Assembly: GCF_900250075.1 (NCBI RefSeq)
Contig: NZ_LT977070.1
Coordinates: forward strand, 558,001 to 622,000
DNA from: Cupriavidus taiwanensis
GTDB lineage: Bacteria; Pseudomonadota; Gammaproteobacteria; Burkholderiales; Burkholderiaceae
Length of the DNA stretch: 64,000 bases
Direction: 5' to 3'
The notes below the pieces were generated by a model, which saw only the letters and a list, made by a program, of their open reading frames with translations, was not told the DNA's origin and ran no database searches. The position numbers and the translations under genes are program-made. Below are positions 45,330 through 54,875 of this stretch, piece by piece. The stretch's first letter is position 1. Every line of letters begins with the position of its first letter.

Positions 45330-45337
45330 ACGCCACC

Positions 45338-46303
45338 ATGCGCATCCTCTTCATCACCGATCCGCTGGAGACCTTCAAGACCTACAAGGACTCCACCTAC
45401 GCCATGATGGCCGAGGCCGCCGCGCGCGGCCACGAGCTGTACTGGTGCCTGCAGCCGCAGCTGGCGCTGTCCGGACGCACGGTCGAGACCGTGGCCACGC
45501 GCCTGCACCTGACCGGCGAGGATGGCGGCGAACACGGCGCCTGGTACCGCGAAGGCAACAGCGCGCTCGAGCCGCTGTCGGCCTTCGACGCGGTGCTGAT
45601 GCGCAAGGACCCGCCCTTCGACATGGAATACGTGACCAGCACCTGGCTGCTGGAGCTGGCCGAGGCGCAGGGCGCGCGCGTCTTCAACAAGCCGCGGGCG
45701 ATCCGCGACCATTCCGAGAAGCTGGCGATTGCCCAGTATCCGGAGTTCATCACGCCGACGCTGGTCACGCGCGACCTGGCGCGCATCCGCGATTTCCACG
45801 CCGAGCATCGCGACATCATCGTCAAGCCGCTCGACGGCATGGGCGGCATGGGCGTGTTCCGGGTCGGCGCCGACGGCATGAACCTCGCCGCGATCGTCGA
45901 GACGCTGGGCCAGGACGGCGCCCGTTCGCTGATGGTGCAGCGCTATATCCCGGCGATCAAGGACGGCGACAAGCGCGTGCTGCTGATCGGCGGCGTGCCG
46001 GTGCCGTATTCGCTGGCGCGCGTGCCGATGGCGGGCGAAGTGCGCGGCAACCTCGCCGCGGGCGGCACCGGCCGCGCCCAGGAGCTGAGCCGGCGCGACC
46101 GCGAGATCGCCGAGGCGCTGGCGCCGGGGCTGTGGGAGCAGGGCCTGCTGCTGGTTGGCCTGGATGTCATCGGCGACTACCTGACCGAGGTCAATGTGAC
46201 GAGCCCGACCTGTTTCCAGGAGATCACGCAGCAGACCGGCTTCCATGTCGCGGCGATGTTCACCGACGCGCTGGAGCACGCGGTCGGGGCGGCCGGGAGC
46301 TAG
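45338..46303 (+). CDS. gshB: Glutathione synthetase
   Basis: 321 residues, ATP-grasp fold. MRKDPPFDMEY substrate segment, KPLDGMGGMGVFRV glycine-rich loop and NVTSPTCFQEI metal site are all conserved. It adds glycine to gamma-glutamylcysteine. Eight bases after gshA, so co-transcribed. Confidence 0.95.
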   Translation: MRILFITDPLETFKTYKDSTYAMMAEAAARGHELYWCLQPQLALSGRTVETVATRLHLTGEDGGEHGAWYREGNSALEPLSAFDAVLMRKDPPFDMEYVTSTWLLELAEAQGARVFNKPRAIRDHSEKLAIAQYPEFITPTLVTRDLARIRDFHAEHRDIIVKPLDGMGGMGVFRVGADGMNLAAIVETLGQDGARSLMVQRYIPAIKDGDKRVLLIGGVPVPYSLARVPMAGEVRGNLAAGGTGRAQELSRRDREIAEALAPGLWEQGLLLVGLDVIGDYLTEVNVTSPTCFQEITQQTGFHVAAMFTDALEHAVGAAGS

Positions 46304-46348
46304 GCGGCACCGGCCCGGGCGGGCAGCGGGAGCGCCGGGGGGCGCCTG

Positions 46349-46361
46349 CTACAATCGGGGC
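46349..46361 (+). promoter_or_regulatory. -10 box and GC-rich discriminator upstream of the pts genes
   Basis: CTACAATCGGGGC, identical to the gshA promoter segment at 43992-44004. It lies 20 bases before the EIIA start, so the leader is very short. Confidence 0.5.
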
Positions 46362-46381
46362 AATCCAACGGATTCACCATC

Positions 46382-46837
46382 ATGGCAGGCATCCTGATCA
46401 TCGCGCACACCCCGCTGGCATCAGCCCTGCGCGATTGCGCCGCCCACGTCTACTGTGGCCAGCCGCAGCGGCTGGAAGCCATCGACGTCCTTCCCGATGC
46501 CGATCCCGCGGCCGTGCTGGCCGAGGCCAGGCGCCGGCTGGAAGCCATATGCGAAGACAACGGCGCGCTGGTCCTGACCGACATCTTCGGCGCCACCCCC
46601 GCCAATATCGCCGCGCGCCTGGCCGAGCCGGGCCGCGTGCGCGTGCTGGCCGGCGTCAACCTTCCCATGCTGGTCCGTGCCATCTGCTACCGGGCCGAAA
46701 AGCTGGACCAGCTCGCCACCAAGGCGCTGGCCGGCGGCTCGCAGGGCGTGCTGCAGGTCGGCACCACCACCGTCCAGAATCAAACCGCCAATCATCCCGA
46801 CAAATATGCTGCAGAGGGACACCACCATCATCAATAA
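46382..46837 (+). CDS. PTS system mannose-type EIIA component
   Basis: 151 residues. Phosphorylated H9 in ILIIAHTPLA and the family segment LTDIFGATPANIA. No EIIB, EIIC or EIID gene follows, as is usual in betaproteobacteria, where this EIIA works with HPr and EI in a regulatory phosphotransfer chain. The C-terminus ends in four natural histidines (EGHHHHQ). The HPr gene starts inside its 3' end. Confidence 0.9.
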   Translation: MAGILIIAHTPLASALRDCAAHVYCGQPQRLEAIDVLPDADPAAVLAEARRRLEAICEDNGALVLTDIFGATPANIAARLAEPGRVRVLAGVNLPMLVRAICYRAEKLDQLATKALAGGSQGVLQVGTTTVQNQTANHPDKYAAEGHHHHQ

Positions 46838-47075
46838 ACTCGGACTGCACGCACGCGCGTCCGCCAAGCTGACCCAGCTCGCCGGCAACTTCGTCAGCCA
46901 GGTCAAGATGTCCCGCAACGGACGCCAGGTCGATGCCAAGAGCATCATGGGCGTGATGATGCTGGCCGCCGGGATCGGTTCGACCATCACGATCGAGACG
47001 GAGGGTCCCGACGAGCAGGAGGCGATGGACGCGCTGCTGGCACTGATCGCCAACCGCTTTGGTGAAGGGGAGTGA
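46806..47075 (+). CDS. ptsH: Phosphocarrier protein HPr
   Basis: 89 residues. Active-site H15 (NKLGLHARAS) and regulatory S46 (AKSIMGVMML), so both EI-dependent and HPr-kinase-dependent phosphorylation are possible. It overlaps the EIIA gene by 32 bases. It relays phosphate from EI to the mannose-type EIIA. Confidence 0.95.
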   Translation: MLQRDTTIINKLGLHARASAKLTQLAGNFVSQVKMSRNGRQVDAKSIMGVMMLAAGIGSTITIETEGPDEQEAMDALLALIANRFGEGE

Positions 47076-47124
47076 GGCCGGCGGCCTTGACCCGAATTGA
47101 TAAACGTTCCTGACGGAGCGGTAC

Positions 47125-48897
47125 ATGCCTTTCGCCTTGCACGGCATCCCGGTCTCGCGCGGCGTCGCCATCGGCCGCGCGCACCTGCTTGCGCCCGCGG
47201 CGCTGGACGTGTCGCACTACCTGGTCGATGAAGAGCAGCTCGACGCCGAGGTGGAACGGCTGCGCGCCGCGCGCGCCGCGGTGCGGGCCGAACTGGCCGC
47301 GCTCAAGCGCGACCTGCCGCGCGACGCGCCCGAAGAAATGGGCGCCTTCCTCGACGTGCACGCGATGATCCTCGACGACGAGGCGCTGGCGCGCGAGCCC
47401 GAGGCGCTGATCCGGGGCCGGCGCTACAACGCCGAGTGGGCCCTGACCACGCGCCTCGAAGAGCTGATGCGCCAGTTCGACGAGATCGAGGACGAATACC
47501 TGCGCGAGCGCAAGGCCGACATCCAGCAGGTGGTGGAGCGCATCCTGAAGGCGCTGGCCGGCGCCCCGGTGCTGGTGCCGGCGCCGGTGCCCGCGCTGGC
47601 CGCCGACGGCGAGCCCGCGCCGGGCGTGATTGTGGTAGCCCACGATATCGCGCCGGCCGACATGCTGCAGTTCCGCCACACCGTGTTCCACGGCTTCGTC
47701 ACCGACCTGGGCGGGCGCACCTCGCATACCGCCATCGTCGCGCGCAGCCTCGACATCCCGGCCGCGGTCGGCGTGCAGAGCGCGAGCGAGCTGATCCGCC
47801 AGGATGACTGGATCATCATCGACGGCGACGCCGGCCTGGTGATCGTCGACCCCACCGCCATCATCCTCGAGGAATACCGCCACCGGCAGAGCGAGCGCGT
47901 GCTGGAGAAGAAGCGCCTGCAGCGCCTGCGGCATACGCCGGCGGTGACGCTGGACGGGATCGAGATCGAGCTGCTGGCCAACATCGAGATGGCCGAGGAT
48001 GCCGGCGCCGCGCTGGCCGCCGGCGCGGTCGGCGTCGGCCTGTTCCGCTCCGAGTTCCTGTTCATGAACCGGCGCGACGAGCTGCCGGGCGAGGAAGAGC
48101 AGTTCCAGGCGTACCGCGGCGCGGTCGATGCCATGCACGGGCTGCCGGTGACCATCCGCACCATCGATATCGGCGCCGACAAGCCGCTCGACGCCCGCGG
48201 GGACGGCCGCGCCGATGACTTCGAGACCGCGCTGAACCCGGCGCTGGGCCTGCGCGCGATCCGCTGGTCGCTGTCGGAACCAGGCATGTTCCTGACCCAG
48301 CTGCGCGCGCTGCTGCGCGCGTCGGCCTTCGGCCCGGTGCGGCTGCTGGTGCCGATGCTGGCGCATGCCAGCGAGATCGACCAGACCCTGGCGCTGATCG
48401 CCAAGGCCAAGCGCCAGCTCGACGAGCGCGGCGAGCCCTATGATCCCGGCATGAAGGTCGGGGCCATGATCGAGATCCCGGCGGCGGTGTTGCTGCTGCC
48501 GCTGTTCCTGCGCAAGATGGATTTCCTGTCCATCGGCACCAACGACCTGATCCAGTACACGCTGGCGATCGACCGCGCCGACAACGCCGTGGCGCACCTG
48601 TTCGACCCGCTGCATCCGGCGGTGCTGCAACTGGTGGCGCGCACCATCCGCGAAGCCAATCGAGCCGGCGTGCCGGTGGCGGTGTGCGGCGAGATGGCTG
48701 GCGACCCGTCGATGACGCGGCTGCTGCTGGGCATGGGACTGCGCGAGTTCTCCATGCATCCCGCGCAGCTGCTGCGGGTAAAGCAGGAGATCCTGCACGC
48801 CAATTGCGAACGGCTGGAACCGCTGGTCGACCAGCTGCTGCAGGCCTACGACCCCGAGGAACAGGCCGCGGTGCTGCGGCAGATCGCACGACCCTGA
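47125..48897 (+). CDS. ptsI: Phosphoenolpyruvate-protein phosphotransferase (Enzyme I)
   Basis: 590 residues, full length. Phospho-histidine H201 in GGRTSHTAIVARS, PEP-binding motifs (GVGLFRSEFLFM, IGTNDLIQY) and C521 in VCGEMAGD. It takes phosphate from PEP and passes it to HPr. Last gene of the EIIA-ptsH-ptsI set, followed by a strong terminator. Confidence 0.95.
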   Translation: MPFALHGIPVSRGVAIGRAHLLAPAALDVSHYLVDEEQLDAEVERLRAARAAVRAELAALKRDLPRDAPEEMGAFLDVHAMILDDEALAREPEALIRGRRYNAEWALTTRLEELMRQFDEIEDEYLRERKADIQQVVERILKALAGAPVLVPAPVPALAADGEPAPGVIVVAHDIAPADMLQFRHTVFHGFVTDLGGRTSHTAIVARSLDIPAAVGVQSASELIRQDDWIIIDGDAGLVIVDPTAIILEEYRHRQSERVLEKKRLQRLRHTPAVTLDGIEIELLANIEMAEDAGAALAAGAVGVGLFRSEFLFMNRRDELPGEEEQFQAYRGAVDAMHGLPVTIRTIDIGADKPLDARGDGRADDFETALNPALGLRAIRWSLSEPGMFLTQLRALLRASAFGPVRLLVPMLAHASEIDQTLALIAKAKRQLDERGEPYDPGMKVGAMIEIPAAVLLLPLFLRKMDFLSIGTNDLIQYTLAIDRADNAVAHLFDPLHPAVLQLVARTIREANRAGVPVAVCGEMAGDPSMTRLLLGMGLREFSMHPAQLLRVKQEILHANCERLEPLVDQLLQAYDPEEQAAVLRQIARP

Positions 48898-48922
48898 CAG
48901 CGTCAGGGTTTTCCGAGGCAAA

Positions 48923-48982
48923 AAGGCGGCTGGCGCGGCACTTCCCTAAGCAGAAAAGTGCCGCGCCAGCCGCCTTCTTTTT
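48923..48982 (+). terminator. Very long (21-bp stem) terminator after ptsI
   Basis: The arms 48923-48943 and 48956-48976 are perfectly complementary over 21 bp around a 12-base loop, followed by a T run. A-rich bases on the left would let it act in both directions. Confidence 0.92.
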
Positions 48983-49025
48983 GCGTCCAGTGACGTCTTC
49001 CCGACCTTCCTCGATGTGGCTTAAT

Positions 49026-49044
49026 GGGAATTGTTATCATTATT
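49026..49044 (+). promoter_or_regulatory. Fur-box-like sequence upstream of bfd
   Basis: GGGAATTGTTATCATTATT matches the 19-bp Fur consensus at about 13 positions, with the right half ATCATTAT nearly perfect. It lies about 70 bases before the bfd start, at promoter position. Confidence 0.65.
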
Positions 49045-49111
49045 GATCTCTGATATTCTGACGTTCATTCGCAGGGACATGCCGGTGTCCCGCGCCCCAA
49101 CGGAGGGACTT

Positions 49112-49417
49112 GTGTACGTCTGCATCTGCAACCAGATCACCGATCGTGAGATTCACGGTGCCGCGCACCTGGGCGTCGAAACCCTCGACGAACTGGCTGA
49201 AACGCTCGGCGTCGGCACGTGCTGCGGCCGTTGCCGCGAGTGCGCGCAGCAGGTGTTGCAGGAAGGCGTGGCCGCGGTACGCAATGTCACGGTGGCGACC
49301 CTCGCCAGCATCCAGGTTGTGGAGATTTCTTCCTGTTCCGCTTCGGGCCCATGTACCATAATGGACACTCGGGACCCGGCAGTCGCGAACGACCAGCGCA
49401 AGGCGCTGGTGGCCTGA
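49112..49417 (+). CDS. bfd: Bacterioferritin-associated ferredoxin
   Basis: 101 residues from a GTG start preceded by GGAGG. BFD-type [2Fe-2S] domain with cysteines in YVCICNQIT and GTCCGRCREC. Bfd donates electrons to bacterioferritin to release stored iron. A C-terminal extension (about 60-101) with SSCSASGPC is longer than the E. coli protein of 64 residues. The Fur-like box predicts expression when iron is scarce. Confidence 0.9.
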   Translation: MYVCICNQITDREIHGAAHLGVETLDELAETLGVGTCCGRCRECAQQVLQEGVAAVRNVTVATLASIQVVEISSCSASGPCTIMDTRDPAVANDQRKALVA

Positions 49418-49481
49418 ACGCGCCCATGAACTGAAAGTTCAGTTCACGGCGCGTTTTTGCGCATTCCTTTTTTCTGACTGC

Positions 49482-49506
49482 ACGGCGCCATTGGCGCCGT
49501 TTCGTA
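49482..49506 (+). terminator. Stem-loop between bfd and bfr
   Basis: ACGGCGCC-ATT-GGCGCCGT followed by TTTCGT. It is a perfect 8-bp stem but the T run is short; attenuation between the two genes is possible. Confidence 0.45.
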
Positions 49507-49540
49507 TTTCTGCGCGGGCCCGATGCAACAGGAGCCGCCA

Positions 49541-50020
49541 ATGAAAGGTGACAAGAAGGTCATCCAGCATCTGAACGCCCAGCTCAAGAACGAGCTGACC
49601 GCGATCAACCAGTATTTCCTGCACGCCCGCATGTATTGCCACTGGGGCCTGAAGAAGCTCGGCGACGTGGAGTACAAGGAATCGATCGGCGAGATGAAGC
49701 ACGCCGACCGCCTGATCGACCGCATCCTGATGCTGGACGGCCTGCCCAACCTGCAGGACCTGCACAAGCTGCTGCTGGGCGAAGACACGCCCGAGATGCT
49801 CAAGTGCGACCTGAAACTGGAACAGACCGCGCACACCACCGTCAAGGAAGGCATTGCCTATTGCGAATCGGTCGGCGATTACGTCAGCCGCGAAATTCTG
49901 GTCGATATCCTCACCGATACCGAGGAACATATCGAGTACCTGGAAACGCAGCTGGACCTGATCGACAAGGTCGGGCTGCAGAATTACCTGCAGTCGCAGA
50001 TGGAGCCGGGCGAGCAATAA
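49541..50020 (+). CDS. bfr: Bacterioferritin
   Basis: 159 residues. Di-iron ferroxidase ligands E18, E51, H54, E94, E127, H130 with Y25, and heme ligand M52 (IGEMKHADR). It stores iron as a 24-mer. AGGAG precedes the ATG. Downstream of bfd: the release partner and the store are adjacent. Confidence 0.95.
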   Translation: MKGDKKVIQHLNAQLKNELTAINQYFLHARMYCHWGLKKLGDVEYKESIGEMKHADRLIDRILMLDGLPNLQDLHKLLLGEDTPEMLKCDLKLEQTAHTTVKEGIAYCESVGDYVSREILVDILTDTEEHIEYLETQLDLIDKVGLQNYLQSQMEPGEQ

Positions 50021-50204
50021 GCCGCCGTTTTCGGCGCGGCCGCTCCTACGGGCGGCCCGCCCCAGCGCGCGGCGCCGATCGGTGCCGCCCGGTTGCTCGC
50101 CTGCAGGCAGTAACCCTTCTCATTCCAATTCCTCTCTTCATCCAGGCGTCGCCGGCGGGGCCAAGGCTCCTGACCCGCCGGCGCGCCGCGCGGAGCCCAC
50201 GCCC

Positions 50205-51248
50205 ATGACCAGTCCCATCCGCCTGACGCAGTACAGCCACGGTGCCGGCTGCGGCTGCAAGATTTCCCCCAAGGTGCTCGACGTGATCCTGGCCGGCAGC
50301 GGCGCGCAGCACCTTGACCCGCGCCTGTGGGTCGGCAATGCTTCGCGCGATGACGCGGCGGTGTATGCGCTGGATGGCGCCGACGGCCAGCGCGGGGTGG
50401 TTTCGACCACCGATTTCTTCATGCCCATCGTCGACGATCCGTTCGACTTCGGCCGCATCGCCGCGACCAATGCGATCAGCGACATCTACGCCATGGGCGG
50501 CGACCCGCTGATGGCCATCGCCATCCTGGGCTGGCCGGTCAACGTGCTGCCGCCCGAGGTGGCGCGCGAAGTGGTGGCGGGCGGGCGCCGCGCCTGCGAC
50601 GACGCCGGCATTCCGCTCGCGGGCGGCCATTCGATCGACGCACCCGAGCCCATCTTCGGCCTGGCGGTCACGGGACTGGTCGAGCGTGCGCACATGAAGC
50701 GCAACGACACCGCCACGCCCGGCTGCCGGCTGTACCTGACCAAGCCGCTCGGCATCGGCGTGCTGACCACGGCCGAGAAAAAGGGTCTGCTGCGTGACGA
50801 CAACCGCCACCTGGCGCGCGACTGGATGTGCGTGCTGAACCGGCCCGGCAGTGCCTTCGGGCGCTTGCCCGGCGTGCGCGCGATGACCGACGTCACCGGT
50901 TTCGGGTTGCTGGGCCACCTGGTCGAGATGGCCGACGGCAGCGGCCTGACCGCACGCATCGACTATGCCGCGGTGCCGGTGCTGGATGACGTGGCCGACT
51001 ACATCGGCCAGGGCTGCGTGCCGGGCGGCACCCAGCGCAACTTCGACAGCTACGGCCATCGCATCGCGCCGCTCAGCGAGACCCAACGCGCGCTGCTGTG
51101 CGATCCCCAGACCAGCGGCGGCCTGCTGGTCGCGGTCGAGCCCGCGGGTGAAGGCGAGTTCCTGGCTGAATGCCAGCGCCTGGGGCTGGCGCTCGCCCCG
51201 ATCGGCGAGATGGTGGCCCGCGCCGCACTGGCCGTAGAGATCCGCTGA
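50205..51248 (+). CDS. selD: Selenide, water dikinase (selenophosphate synthase)
   Basis: 347 residues. Catalytic C16-G-C18-K19 (GAGCGCK; cysteine form, not selenocysteine) and ATP-binding DPQTSGGLL. It makes selenophosphate for selenouridine in tRNA and for selenocysteine. Its stop overlaps the mnmH start by one base (TGATG), so the product is probably channelled to tRNA modification. Confidence 0.95.
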   Translation: MTSPIRLTQYSHGAGCGCKISPKVLDVILAGSGAQHLDPRLWVGNASRDDAAVYALDGADGQRGVVSTTDFFMPIVDDPFDFGRIAATNAISDIYAMGGDPLMAIAILGWPVNVLPPEVAREVVAGGRRACDDAGIPLAGGHSIDAPEPIFGLAVTGLVERAHMKRNDTATPGCRLYLTKPLGIGVLTTAEKKGLLRDDNRHLARDWMCVLNRPGSAFGRLPGVRAMTDVTGFGLLGHLVEMADGSGLTARIDYAAVPVLDDVADYIGQGCVPGGTQRNFDSYGHRIAPLSETQRALLCDPQTSGGLLVAVEPAGEGEFLAECQRLGLALAPIGEMVARAALAVEIR

Positions 51249-52354
51249 TGCGTCCAGATACGGCCGACTTCCGCAAACTGTTCCTCAGTGGCGTCGCCAT
51301 GCTGGACGTGCGCGCGCCGCTGGAGTTCGCGCGCGGGGCCTTCCCCGGCGCGGTCAACCTGCCGCTGATGGACGATGCCGAGCGCCACGAGGTCGGCCTG
51401 TGCTATGCGCAGAAGGGCCAGCAGGCGGCGATCGAACTCGGCCACCAGCTGGTGTCCGGCCAGCGCAAGGCGGCGCGCATCGCCGCCTGGGCGGAGTTTG
51501 CGCGCGCCCATCCGGACGGCTACCTGTATTGCTTCCGCGGCGGGCTGCGCTCGCAGCTGGTGCAGCAGTGGCTGCGCGAGGCGGGTGTCGACTATCCACG
51601 CGTGACCGGCGGCTACAAGGCAATGCGTGGCTTCCTGATCGAAACCATCGATACCGCGGCGGCAACGCAGCCGTGGTTCGTGGTGGGCGGGCTGACCGGC
51701 AGCGGCAAGACCGACGTGCTGGCCGACGTGCCCGCGTCGATCGACCTGGAAGGCCATGCGCGCCACCGCGGCTCCGCCTTCGGCCGCCGCGCGCTGCCGC
51801 AGCCGCCGCAGATCGACTTCGAGAACGCCCTCGCCATCGACGTGCTGCGTCATCTCGACGCCGGCTGGCGCTCGCTGGTGGTGGAAGACGAAGGCCGTTT
51901 CATCGGCAGCCGCGACGTGCCGCAGGCGCTGTCGCAGCGCATGCAGGCCAGTCCGCTGGTATGGCTGGAAGCGCCGTTCGACGCCCGCGTCGAACGCGTG
52001 CTGCGCGACTACGTGCAGGGGCTGGCGGCGGAATTCATCGACACGAAGGGCAGCGTGGAAGGCTTCGACGCCTACGCCACGCGCCTGCGCGATGCGATGG
52101 CCGCGATCGCGCCGCGGCTGGGCGGCGCGCGCTACGGCAAGCTGTCGGCACTGCTGGACCAGGCGCTCGCGCGCCAGGCCGAGTGCGGCGAGGTAGCGCT
52201 GCACCGCGGCTGGATCGAAGTGCTGCTGCGCGATTACTACGACCCCATGTATGACTTCCAGCGCGCCCAGCGCGAGGCGCGCATCGTCTTCCGCGGCGAC
52301 CGCGAAGCCGTGACGGACTGGCTGCTGGCGCACACGGCGCGGCAAGGGGAATAG
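51248..52354 (+). CDS. mnmH: tRNA 2-selenouridine synthase
   Basis: 368 residues. A rhodanese domain with C95 ([10 protein letters not shown]) is followed by a P-loop domain (GGLTGSGKT, about 147-155). It replaces sulfur by selenium in the wobble uridine of several tRNAs, passing through a geranylated intermediate. Coupled to selD, its selenium donor supplier. Confidence 0.93.
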   Translation: MRPDTADFRKLFLSGVAMLDVRAPLEFARGAFPGAVNLPLMDDAERHEVGLCYAQKGQQAAIELGHQLVSGQRKAARIAAWAEFARAHPDGYLYCFRGGLRSQLVQQWLREAGVDYPRVTGGYKAMRGFLIETIDTAAATQPWFVVGGLTGSGKTDVLADVPASIDLEGHARHRGSAFGRRALPQPPQIDFENALAIDVLRHLDAGWRSLVVEDEGRFIGSRDVPQALSQRMQASPLVWLEAPFDARVERVLRDYVQGLAAEFIDTKGSVEGFDAYATRLRDAMAAIAPRLGGARYGKLSALLDQALARQAECGEVALHRGWIEVLLRDYYDPMYDFQRAQREARIVFRGDREAVTDWLLAHTARQGE

Positions 52355-52438
52355 GGAGATCCGGGGCCGCAAGCGAGTAGCGGCTGGCCGGCAAGACCGG
52401 CACCGCCACGCATCGGGGTGTGGATCAGTCGGCCGGGC

Positions 52439-53236
52439 TCAGTGCCCGCCGCACACCGGGCAATCCGGCGTGCGCGCCAGCCGCATGGTGGTCCATTCCA
52501 TCGACAGCGCATTGACCATCAGCAGCCGGCCGGCGAGGCTGTCGCCGACATCGGCAAGCAGCTTGAGGGCCTCGGCTGCCTGTACGGTGCCGACCATGCC
52601 GACCAGTGGCGCGAACACGCCCATGGTGGCGCAGGCGACTTCCGGCGCGGGTTCGGCCGGCGGGAACAGGCAGGCGTAGCAGGGCGCGTCGGGCTGGCGG
52701 CGGTCGAAAACGCTGATCTGGCCGTCGAAGCGCAGCGCTGCGCCGGAGACCAGCGGCACCTTGTGGCGCACGCAGGCGCGGTTGACAGCCTGGCGCGTGG
52801 CGAAGTTGTCGCAGCAGTCGAGCACCACGCTGGCCGACGCCACCAGCTGGTCCAGTTCGGCATCGCCCACGCGCGCCGGCACCGTGACGATGTCCAGGCC
52901 GGGGTTGATGCGCAGCATGCCTTCGCGGGCGGAGTCGACCTTGGGCCGGCCCACGTTGGCGGTGGTGTGGATGATCTGGCGCTGCAGGTTGGTCAGGTCG
53001 ACCTCGTCGTTGTCGACCACGGTGATGCGGCCGACGCCGGCCGAGGCCAGGAAGGGCAGGGCGGCAGCGCCGAGGCCGCCGGCGCCGATCACCAGCGCAT
53101 GTCCGGCCAGCAGGCGTCGTTGGCCTTCGATGCCCAGCTCGTCGAGCAGGATGTGGCGCGAATAGCGCAGCAGTTGTTCGTCGTCGAGGCCGTCGGACGG
53201 GTCGTCCTGCGGGCCTGCGTGAATCGCGTCGCTCAT
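52439..53236 (-). CDS. moeB: MoeB/ThiF-family adenylyltransferase
   Basis: 265 residues. E1-like ATP-binding GAGGLGAAALPFLA, DNDEVDLTNLQRQ, and zinc cysteines CYAC and CPVCG. It adenylates the C-terminal glycine of a ubiquitin-like sulfur carrier (MoaD or ThiS). MoeB and ThiF cannot be told apart here; no thi or moa gene is adjacent. Confidence 0.87.
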   Translation of the reverse strand: MSDAIHAGPQDDPSDGLDDEQLLRYSRHILLDELGIEGQRRLLAGHALVIGAGGLGAAALPFLASAGVGRITVVDNDEVDLTNLQRQIIHTTANVGRPKVDSAREGMLRINPGLDIVTVPARVGDAELDQLVASASVVLDCCDNFATRQAVNRACVRHKVPLVSGAALRFDGQISVFDRRQPDAPCYACLFPPAEPAPEVACATMGVFAPLVGMVGTVQAAEALKLLADVGDSLAGRLLMVNALSMEWTTMRLARTPDCPVCGGH

Positions 53237-53267
53237 GCCGGCAGCCTCAATGAAAGGCGTCTGGAGT

Positions 53268-54875
53268 TTACGGTGCCTTGCCGGTCGGCGTGCCCAGCGG
53301 CTCGCCGATCGGCGCGCTGGCCGGAGGCTGCTTGCCGGGGGCCGGTGCCGCCGGCTTGGTGGCCGGTGCGCTGACGCCCTTGGCGCCGCTCTTGCCCGAG
53401 GGTTTCGCCGCCTTGCCGTTGTCGGCGGGCGGGTTCGTTTCCAGCTTGGACTTGGAGCGCTTGACCGGCTGTCCGTTGAGCTGGGCGATGGCCTGCTGCA
53501 GCATGAAGTCGTCCGCCGAGCCGAATTCCACCGGCTTCTTGCGGCGCTCTTTTTCGCGCTCTTCCGGGGTCTTCTTGGCGTTCTCTTCTTCCAGGCGGCG
53601 CAGTTCCTCGACGCGGCGCTGCTCGCGCTCGGTCATTTCCGGTTCTTCCGATTCCTGCTTGTTGTGCAGGTGGCGCTCGGTATCGATCTCGCGCGTGATC
53701 AGCGCGTCGTCCGGATCGCCTTCCGGGTTCTGGTCGACCGGGATATCCGGGCGGATGCCCTTGGCCTGGATCGACTTGCCGCTCGGCGTGTAGTAGTACG
53801 CAATGGTCAGCTTGATGCCGGTGTCGTTGGTGAGCGGGCGCACGGTCTGCACCGAGCCCTTGCCAAAGGTGGTCTTGCCCATGATCTGCGCGCGGTGGTG
53901 GTCCTGCAGCGCGCCGGCCACGATCTCGGAGGCCGAGGCCGAGTAGGCGTTGGTCAGCACCACCATCGGGATCTTCTTGTACAGCGCGGGCAGGTCCTTG
54001 AGCGGATCGTCTTCCAGCGACGACAGGCGGTAATTGTTGTACGAAGCCTTGTACACGCGCTTGGCATCGGGCACCTGGCCGTTGGTCGACACCACCGTGG
54101 CATCTTCCGGCAGGAACGCCGCGGCCACGCCGACCGCGCCCTGCAGCACGCCGCCGCCGTTGTTGCGCAGGTCCAGCACCAGGCCCTTCATGTTGGGGTT
54201 CTTCTGCGCCAGCTCGGTCAGCTTGCGGGACAGGTCGGAGATGGTGCGTTCCTGGAAGCTGGTCAGGCGGATCCAGCCGATATTGTTGTCCAGCATCTTG
54301 GCCTTGACCGACTGCACGCGGATCTCGGCGCGCGTGATCGAGACCGGGAAGGTGCGTTCCTCGCTCTTGCGATAGATCGTCAGCGTGACCTTGGTGCCGG
54401 GCTCGCCGCGCATGCGCTTGACCGCCTGCTCCAGCGGCAGGCCGCGCACGGGCTTGTCGTCGATACGGGTGATCAGGTCGCCGGGCTGGATGCCGGCGCG
54501 GAAAGCGGGCGTGTCCTCGATCGGGTTGATCACCTTGACCAGCCCTTCTTCCTGCGAGATCTCGATGCCCAGGCCGGCAAAGCGCCCGCGCGTGCCTTCC
54601 TGCAGCTCCTTGAAATCCTTCTCGTCGAGGTAGGACGAATGCGGGTCGAGGCTGGCGACCATGCCCTTGATGGCTTCGGTCAGCAGCTTCTTGTCATCGA
54701 CCGGCTCCACGTACTCTCGCTTGATCTGCCCGAAGATATCGGCCATCAGCCGCAACTGGTCCAGCGGCAGGGGCCCCGATGAATTCTGCGCGGTCGCCGA
54801 AATCTGCAGCGTGGCGAGCACGCCGGCGACGAGGCCGACAGAAACTAGGCTGATGTTCTTGAGCGTCTTGCGCAT
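53268..54875 (-). CDS. ctpA: Carboxyl-terminal processing protease (S41)
   Basis: 535 residues. A signal/anchor (about 8-30), a PDZ domain (GLGIEISQEEGLVKV, AGIQPGDLI), and the S41 Ser-Lys dyad in NAYSASASEIVAGAL and GKTTFGKGSVQT. The last 130 residues are an unusual charged coiled coil and a Pro/Ala/Lys-rich tail. It processes periplasmic proteins at their C-termini. Upstream of it on the same strand lies gpmA. Confidence 0.92.
   Translation of the reverse strand: MRKTLKNISLVSVGLVAGVLATLQISATAQNSSGPLPLDQLRLMADIFGQIKREYVEPVDDKKLLTEAIKGMVASLDPHSSYLDEKDFKELQEGTRGRFAGLGIEISQEEGLVKVINPIEDTPAFRAGIQPGDLITRIDDKPVRGLPLEQAVKRMRGEPGTKVTLTIYRKSEERTFPVSITRAEIRVQSVKAKMLDNNIGWIRLTSFQERTISDLSRKLTELAQKNPNMKGLVLDLRNNGGGVLQGAVGVAAAFLPEDATVVSTNGQVPDAKRVYKASYNNYRLSSLEDDPLKDLPALYKKIPMVVLTNAYSASASEIVAGALQDHHRAQIMGKTTFGKGSVQTVRPLTNDTGIKLTIAYYYTPSGKSIQAKGIRPDIPVDQNPEGDPDDALITREIDTERHLHNKQESEEPEMTEREQRRVEELRRLEEENAKKTPEEREKERRKKPVEFGSADDFMLQQAIAQLNGQPVKRSKSKLETNPPADNGKAAKPSGKSGAKGVSAPATKPAAPAPGKQPPASAPIGEPLGTPTGKAP

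Noticed and set aside
50205..50260. Possible selenocysteine in SelD
   Set aside because: The catalytic position is encoded by TGC (cysteine), and there is no in-frame TGA.
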